In this document: positions 13,362 through 17,502 of the stretch, piece after piece | Numbering within the stretch: position 1 is the stretch's first letter | Layout of the letters: every line of letters starts with the position of its first letter | NCBI GenBank assembly: GCA_937863945.1 | Contig: CALMIB010000491.1 | Coordinates: 1 to 17,502, forward strand | Origin: an uncultured Longilinea sp. | Lineage (GTDB): Bacteria > Chloroflexota > Anaerolineae > Anaerolineales > Anaerolineaceae | Length of the DNA: 17,502 nucleotides | Reading direction: 5' to 3' | Translations under genes and position numbers: made by a program | The notes under the pieces: model-generated | Seen by the model: only the letters and a program-made list of their open reading frames with translations | Told to the model about the DNA's origin: nothing | The model's database searches: none

Positions 13362-15725
13362 TCAGAACGTCTCGTGCTCCGTGCGCGCGATGATCTCGTC
13401 CTGCAGCGTCTCCGAAAGGTCGCAGAAGTAATCCGAGTAGCCGGCCACGCGCACGATCAGGTCGCGGTGCGACTGCGGGTCGCGCCGGGCGGCGCGCAGC
13501 GTTTCGGCGTCCACCACGTTGAACTGGATGTGATGGCCGCGCATGGCGAAGTAGGCGCGGATAAGCTGCACCAGCCCGTTCAACCCGGCCTCGTCGGCCA
13601 GCAGTTGCGGGGTGAATTTCTGGTTGAGCAGCGTGCCGCCGGTGCGGCCGTGATCCATCTTTGCCACCGAGCGCAGCACGGCGGTGGGGCCGCAGCGGTC
13701 GGCGCCCTGCACGGGCGAAACGCCCTCCGAGAGCGGCAGCCCGGCGCAGCGGCCGTCGGGGGTGGCGCCGGTGACCGCGCCAAAATAGACGTGCACGGTG
13801 GTGGGCAGCAGGTTGATGTGGTATTCACCGCCGCGGGTGTTGCGCCGCCCGTCAACCGCGTTGAAATAGGCCTCGAAGATGCGCACGGTCAGCGCGTCGG
13901 CGCGCTCGTCGTCGTTGCCAAAGCGCGGCGTGCGGTTGGCCAGCAGCAGGCGGGTGCGCTCGTCAGCAAAATTGCCGGCCAGCGCCGAAAGCAGCGCGTC
14001 CATCGACAGGTCGCGCTCTTCATATACATGATATTTGACCGCGCTGAGCATGTCGGTGAGCGAGCCGACGCCCACGCCCTGGATGTAGGAGGTGTTGTAG
14101 CGCGCGCCGCCGTCGTGATAGTCTTTACCGCGCGCGATGCAGTCGTCGATCAGCAGCGAGAGGAACGGACACGGCAGGAAGGCAGCGTACAGGCGCTCGA
14201 TGACGTTGCTGCCGCGCACTTTGATGTCGATGAAGTGCAACAACTGCCGTTCGAAGGCGCTGAACAGCTCGTCGAAGCTGGCGAAGCTGCGCGGGTCGCC
14301 GGTGCGGGGACCGAGCTGCGCGCCGGTGCGCGGATCGCGCCCGTCGTTGAGCGCCAGTTCGAACAGCTTGGGCAGGTTGAAGTAGCCGGTCAGGATGTAG
14401 GCTTCCTTGCCGAAGGCGCCCACTTCCACGCAGCCGCTCGAGCCGCCGCAGCGCGCGTCCACCAGCGACTTGCCCTGGCGGGTCAACTCGGCGACGATCA
14501 GGTCGCTGTTGAACACCGAGGGCTGCCCGAAGCCGGTGCGGATGATCTTCGCGGCGCGGTGGATGAATTCATCCGGGTTTTGCGCGCTGACCTGGATGGA
14601 CGAGGAGGGTTGCAGCAGGCGCATCTCTTCGATCACGTCGAGGATCAGGTAGGTCACCTCGCTGACGCCGTCCGAGCCGTCGGCCAGCAGCCCGCCGGTG
14701 TTGATCTGGGCGAAGTCGGTGTAGGTGCCGCTCTCCTCGGCGGTGACGCCCACCTTGGGCGGCGCGGGCTGGTTGTTGAACTTGATCCAGAAGCACTGCA
14801 ACAATTCTTCGGCGGTTTCGCGGGTGAGCGTGCCGTTTGCAAGCTCGCGGCGGTAGAAGGGCGCCAGGTGCTGGTCGAGGTGGCCGGGGCAGAAGGCGTC
14901 CCAGGTGTTCAGCTCGCTGGTGACGCCCAGGTGGACAAACCAGTAATATTGCAGCGCCTCGCGGAAGGTGCGCGGGGCGTGCGCGGGCACCCACGAACAG
15001 GTTTCGGCGATCTGCTCCAGCTCGGCGCGGCGGAGCGGGTCGGGCTCGGCGGCGGCCAGCTCGCGGGCCAGCGCGGCGTGCCGTTCGGCAAAGGTGATCA
15101 GCGCGCCGGCGGCGATGCGCATGCCGCGCAGTTCCTCCTGCCTGGCGAAGGCGTGCGGATCGTTGAGAAAATCCAGCTTTGCCAGGCTTTCATCAATTGC
15201 GGTCTGGAAATCGAGCAGGCCCAGGCGGTAGATCTTGTCGTCCAGCACGGTGTGGCCGGGAGCGCGCTGCTCCATGAACTCGGTGAACAGGCCGGCTTCG
15301 TAGGCGGCGATCCACTCGGGCGTCATCTCGGCGAACAGGCGCTCGCGCATCGATTTGCCGCGCCAGAAGGGGATGATTTTGTCGGCGTAAATCTGCTTGA
15401 CCTGCGCGCTGACCGCGAAGGAAGTCTTGGCGCGCGTGTCGAGGATGTCGAGGTCCTCGAGGGTGTGGCAGCACAGCTCGGGGTAGGTGGGCGTGGCCTT
15501 GGGCGCGGGGCCTTTCTCGCCGACGATCAGCTCGCCCGCGCTGATGTAGATGGTCTTATGCGCCATCAGGTACTCAAACGAAAGCGCGCGCTCCACCGGC
15601 GCGGAGCGCAGGCCGTGCGGTTGGGCGTAAAAATCGGTCATCAGCTCGGCGCGCTCGGCGGAGAGCGTGGGGCGCGCGTCCAGCGATTGGCGGCGCAAAC
15701 GGGCGACGCGTTCGGTCATCGGCAT
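13362..15725 (-). CDS. Glycyl radical enzyme, HypD-like (candidate trans-4-hydroxy-L-proline dehydratase)
   Basis: This 787-residue glycyl radical enzyme is oxygen-sensitive and anaerobic. The radical Gly is G762 in RVAGYSDYF and the thiyl Cys is C432 in SGCVE, with the base-like E434 two residues on, as in the dehydratase branch rather than pyruvate formate-lyase. HypD residues I recall as lining the hydroxyproline pocket (F152, H160, S334, D339, F340, C434, E436, Y450, T645) fall, at a constant offset of two, on F150, H158, S332, D337, F338, C432, E434, Y448 and T643. That supports dehydration of trans-4-hydroxy-L-proline to pyrroline-5-carboxylate, but the numbering is from memory and no proC is next to it. 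GGAGG lies 7 nt before the ATG. The activase gene ends 3 nt upstream, so the two are cotranscribed. Confidence 0.93.
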   Translation of the reverse strand: MPMTERVARLRRQSLDARPTLSAERAELMTDFYAQPHGLRSAPVERALSFEYLMAHKTIYISAGELIVGEKGPAPKATPTYPELCCHTLEDLDILDTRAKTSFAVSAQVKQIYADKIIPFWRGKSMRERLFAEMTPEWIAAYEAGLFTEFMEQRAPGHTVLDDKIYRLGLLDFQTAIDESLAKLDFLNDPHAFARQEELRGMRIAAGALITFAERHAALARELAAAEPDPLRRAELEQIAETCSWVPAHAPRTFREALQYYWFVHLGVTSELNTWDAFCPGHLDQHLAPFYRRELANGTLTRETAEELLQCFWIKFNNQPAPPKVGVTAEESGTYTDFAQINTGGLLADGSDGVSEVTYLILDVIEEMRLLQPSSSIQVSAQNPDEFIHRAAKIIRTGFGQPSVFNSDLIVAELTRQGKSLVDARCGGSSGCVEVGAFGKEAYILTGYFNLPKLFELALNDGRDPRTGAQLGPRTGDPRSFASFDELFSAFERQLLHFIDIKVRGSNVIERLYAAFLPCPFLSLLIDDCIARGKDYHDGGARYNTSYIQGVGVGSLTDMLSAVKYHVYEERDLSMDALLSALAGNFADERTRLLLANRTPRFGNDDERADALTVRIFEAYFNAVDGRRNTRGGEYHINLLPTTVHVYFGAVTGATPDGRCAGLPLSEGVSPVQGADRCGPTAVLRSVAKMDHGRTGGTLLNQKFTPQLLADEAGLNGLVQLIRAYFAMRGHHIQFNVVDAETLRAARRDPQSHRDLIVRVAGYSDYFCDLSETLQDEIIARTEHETF

Positions 15726-15728
15726 GGG

Positions 15729-16634
15729 TCAACCTCCAAGTACGACATTCAATCCGGCCCGGGTGAAGTACTCGGCGATGGCATGCATGTGTGCATCTGT
15801 GGGCGTTTGGATGCCGGGCAGTTGAAACGGCAGGCCGAGGCCGGCGTATTTGGCTTCGGCGGAGTTGTGATAGGGTAATAAGTACAGCGGCGCGGGGTTG
15901 GGCAGCGCGGCGACGAAGGCGGCGGTGGCGCGGAGGTTCTCCGCGTCATCGTTGATGCCGGGAATGAGCGGCAAGCGCAGCCAGATCGTCGCGCCCAGTG
16001 CGCTCAGGCGGTGCAGGTTGTCGAGGATGCGGCGGTTGGGCACGCCGGTGATCTGGCGGTGGCCGGCCTGGTCCATCAGCTTAAGATCATAGAGCAGCAG
16101 GTCGGTATAGGGCAGCGCGCGCTCAAAGGTCTCCCAGGCGGCGTAACCGCAGGTATCCAGCGCGGTGTGCAGCCCGGCGGTCTTGCAGGCGCGCAGCAGT
16201 CCCAGCAAAAAATCCGGCTGCATCAGCGGCTCGCCGCCCGAGAAGGTCACGCCGCCGTTGGAATGCAGGTAAAAATCGCGGTCGCGCTCGATGACTGCCA
16301 TGACCTCCTCGACGGTGTACTCGCGCCCGACGATCTGGCGCGCGTCGGCGTAGCAGGCCTCGACGCAGACCCCGCAGACCGTGCAGGCGGCCCGGTCGGT
16401 CACGTAGCGCCCGTCCACCGGCTGGACGGCCAGTTCGGGGCAGACCTGCGCACACGCGCCGCACGAAATGCAGCGGTTGGGGCGCAGCATCAACTCCAGC
16501 GCGGGCGACTGGCTCTCGGGGTTGTGGCACCAGGCGCAGCGCAGCGGGCAGCCCTTGAAGAACACGGTGGTGCGGATGCCCGGGCCATCATGAATGGCGT
16601 AGCGGCGGATGTCGAACAGCATGCCGGTGGTCAT
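15729..16634 (-). CDS. Glycyl radical enzyme activase (radical SAM)
   Basis: This 301-residue radical-SAM activating enzyme installs the glycyl radical on the partner encoded 3 nt downstream, using S-adenosylmethionine and a reduced 4Fe-4S cluster. The radical-SAM motif is C29-x-x-x-C33-x-x-C36 (GCPLRCAWC). It is followed by an inserted ferredoxin-like domain with two Cys quartets (C55/58/61/65 and C84/87/90/94), typical for activases of dehydratase-type glycyl radical enzymes. GGEP, a SAM-binding motif, lies near 133-136. I chose the ATG at 16634. A longer frame from a TTG at 16661 would include the promoter, and TATAAT sits exactly 6 nt before this ATG. There is no Shine-Dalgarno, so a leaderless mRNA is predicted. 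An ATG at 16622 is a less likely alternative. Confidence 0.94.
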   Translation of the reverse strand: MTTGMLFDIRRYAIHDGPGIRTTVFFKGCPLRCAWCHNPESQSPALELMLRPNRCISCGACAQVCPELAVQPVDGRYVTDRAACTVCGVCVEACYADARQIVGREYTVEEVMAVIERDRDFYLHSNGGVTFSGGEPLMQPDFLLGLLRACKTAGLHTALDTCGYAAWETFERALPYTDLLLYDLKLMDQAGHRQITGVPNRRILDNLHRLSALGATIWLRLPLIPGINDDAENLRATAAFVAALPNPAPLYLLPYHNSAEAKYAGLGLPFQLPGIQTPTDAHMHAIAEYFTRAGLNVVLGG

Positions 16635-16640
16635 ATTTGT

Positions 16641-16646
16641 ATTATA
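16641..16646 (-). promoter_or_regulatory. -10 box of the glycyl radical operon, leaderless
   Basis: A perfect TATAAT on the minus strand ends 6 nt before the activase ATG at 16634, so transcription should start at the start codon itself. The -35 is poorly defined: a TTGTAT lies 20 nt upstream, within the inverted repeat region, which suggests regulated use. The arrangement is the same as at the CAP/LysM gene. Confidence 0.55.
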
Positions 16647-16652
16647 CGACGA

Positions 16653-16682
16653 AATATCCAAAATATATACAAATTGGATATT
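16653..16682. promoter_or_regulatory. Candidate operator: perfect 9-bp inverted repeat
   Basis: AATATCCAA (16653-16661) and TTGGATATT (16674-16682) are perfect 9-bp inverted arms with a 12-nt spacer. Their centres are 21 bp apart, two helical turns, so both face the same side of DNA. The site overlaps the expected -35 area of the activase promoter and touches the -35 of the opposing promoter. A second inverted pair, ATTTGTAT (16635-16642) and ATACAAAT (16667-16674), overlaps it. Binding by the divergent GntR/FCD protein is the obvious guess. Confidence 0.6.
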
Positions 16683-16709
16683 GTTTTTAGAATGCGATTA
16701 TGGTTTAAT
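16681..16709 (+). promoter_or_regulatory. Promoter of the GntR-family regulator gene
   Basis: TTGTTT (16681-16686) and TTTAAT (16704-16709) are 17 nt apart, with a TG one base before the -10 box (extended -10 form). The -35 begins inside the right arm of the inverted repeat, so the regulator would probably control its own synthesis. The start codon is 176 nt downstream of the -10 box, and a repeat element lies in between. Confidence 0.5.
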
Positions 16710-16723
16710 AAGGAAAGGAATAT

Positions 16724-16863
16724 CACCACGGAGTACACGGAGAAGAGTTTTGTGAGAAAAATAGAGTTAAAAAATTCAGCCAATAAAAGCAGCTTTCTTA
16801 CTTTCTAGATTGTTTCTTTTCCTCTCATCTTTTTCTTCTCCGTGATCTCCGTGTCCGTGGTTA
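16724..16863. repeat. Inverted-repeat element with ACCACGGA...CACGGAGAAG ends
   Basis: The left arm (about 16725-16744) shares ACCACGGA and CACGGAGAAG with the reverse complement of the right arm (about 16835-16862). The right arm holds one additional CACGGAGA-type unit, so the ends are built of a short tandem motif. The inner part is AT-rich and purine/pyrimidine-biased, unlike the GC-rich surroundings. No transposase is encoded. It resembles small non-autonomous or palindromic elements common in environmental bacteria. It sits in the predicted 5' leader of the GntR-family gene, where it could fold into a long hairpin. Confidence 0.65.
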
Positions 16864-16884
16864 ATCCCTCTTAAGGACCTCCCC

Positions 16885-17502
16885 ATGACACATGACCGCG
16901 AATCCGACCGCGTCGAAAGCGAACTGCGCCGCCTGATCCTCACCCTGGAACTCGAGCCCGGCGCGGCGCTGAGCGAAGCCGAACTGATGAGCCGCTACAA
17001 CTGGGGGCGCACCCCGCTGCGCGAAGCCATCCAGCGCCTCACCGAACAGGCGCTGTTGCAGCACACCCCGCGCCAGGGCGTGATGGTTACGCCGCTGAGC
17101 GTGTTCGACTTTGTGGACGTGATGGACGCGCTGGCGATGGTGATCGGGCCGTCGGCCTCGCTGGCCTGCCGACGGCTGAGCGCGGCGCAGCTCGACGAAC
17201 TGGCCGGGCTGGTGGAGCAATTACAGGATGCGGACGCGCAGCACGATTTCACCGCGCTGGCCGAGCTGGACTATCAATTTCACGCGCTGCTGGCCGAAGC
17301 CGCCGGCAACCCCTACCTGCGCGACTACCTGCTGCGCCTGCACCGCGTGGCCATGCGCTTCAACCTGGCTGCCTGGCGGCGCGCCGGCGCGGCCAGCGCC
17401 TCGCAGAGCGAACACCACGTCATCCTGCCGGCGCTGCGTGCCCGCGACGCGGCCGCCGTGCGCGAGGCCATGCTGGCGCACATCGAGAACGCCCGCCAGC
17501 GC
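16885..17502 (+). CDS. GntR-family transcriptional regulator, FCD subfamily (3' end cut by window)
   Basis: This reading frame stays open to the last base: 206 codons are present and the gene continues past the edge. Residues about 8-68 form a winged helix-turn-helix of the GntR type (LSEAELMSRYNWGRTPLREAIQ core, then the wing PRQGVMVTP). Residues about 75-206 form the all-helical FCD effector domain, with metal-ligand positions D129 and H133 (LDYQFH), H177 (SEHH) and H199 (LAHI), all intact. FCD regulators typically bind organic acids or amino-acid-derived ligands through this metal. AAGGA lies about 7 nt before the ATG. It is divergent from the glycyl radical operon across a 250-nt gap holding a palindromic candidate operator, so it probably controls that operon and itself. 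Confidence 0.93.
   Translation, partial: MTHDRESDRVESELRRLILTLELEPGAALSEAELMSRYNWGRTPLREAIQRLTEQALLQHTPRQGVMVTPLSVFDFVDVMDALAMVIGPSASLACRRLSAAQLDELAGLVEQLQDADAQHDFTALAELDYQFHALLAEAAGNPYLRDYLLRLHRVAMRFNLAAWRRAGAASASQSEHHVILPALRARDAAAVREAMLAHIENARQR

Noticed and set aside
13374..15878. Plus-strand open frame of 834 codons opposite the glycyl radical gene
   Set aside because: The minus strand carries unmistakable glycyl radical motifs along the whole length; the plus frame has none.

Overview
The window is a GC-rich bacterial chromosome segment with ordinary housekeeping and catabolic genes and no phage, plasmid or CRISPR content. The best guess for the host is an anaerobic or facultative Chloroflexota bacterium of the Anaerolineae/Caldilineae type. 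The grounds are an exported CAP/LysM protein with long Thr-Pro linkers, a tungsten/molybdopterin aldehyde ferredoxin oxidoreductase, a glycyl radical enzyme and abundant short intergenic repeats. This placement is inference from gene style; no rRNA or other marker gene is present.

Layout. Positions 1-301 hold two nearly identical 110-bp hairpin-rich repeats. From 6956 down to 302 runs a tight seven-gene minus-strand operon: PIG-L deacetylase, membrane-anchored M23 peptidase, degenerate SDR protein, AAC(3)-type N-acetyltransferase, threonine synthase, soluble GAF-PAS histidine kinase, degenerate metallo-beta-lactamase-fold protein. A good promoter lies just upstream (6985-7014). A separate minus-strand gene of unknown function (7214-7870) ends in its own terminator. 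On the plus strand, a short methyltransferase remnant precedes an intact aldehyde ferredoxin oxidoreductase (8257-10227). A convergent minus-strand gene encodes a CAP/LysM surface protein, and upstream of that lies serC with a strong terminator.

The right end (13362-17502) is a self-contained catabolic module: a glycyl radical enzyme resembling HypD (trans-4-hydroxy-L-proline dehydratase), its radical-SAM activase, and a divergent GntR/FCD regulator that runs off the window. The divergent intergenic region contains a perfect 9-bp inverted repeat with 21-bp centre-to-centre spacing between two opposing promoters, a likely operator. It also contains a diverged inverted-repeat element placed in the predicted leader of the regulator gene.

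The two most unusual themes are these. First, the seven-gene operon pairs an N-acetyltransferase with a PIG-L deacetylase and carries two enzyme-fold proteins that have lost most of their catalytic residues. Second, two genes have a perfect TATAAT exactly 6 nt before the ATG and no Shine-Dalgarno, which predicts leaderless mRNAs.
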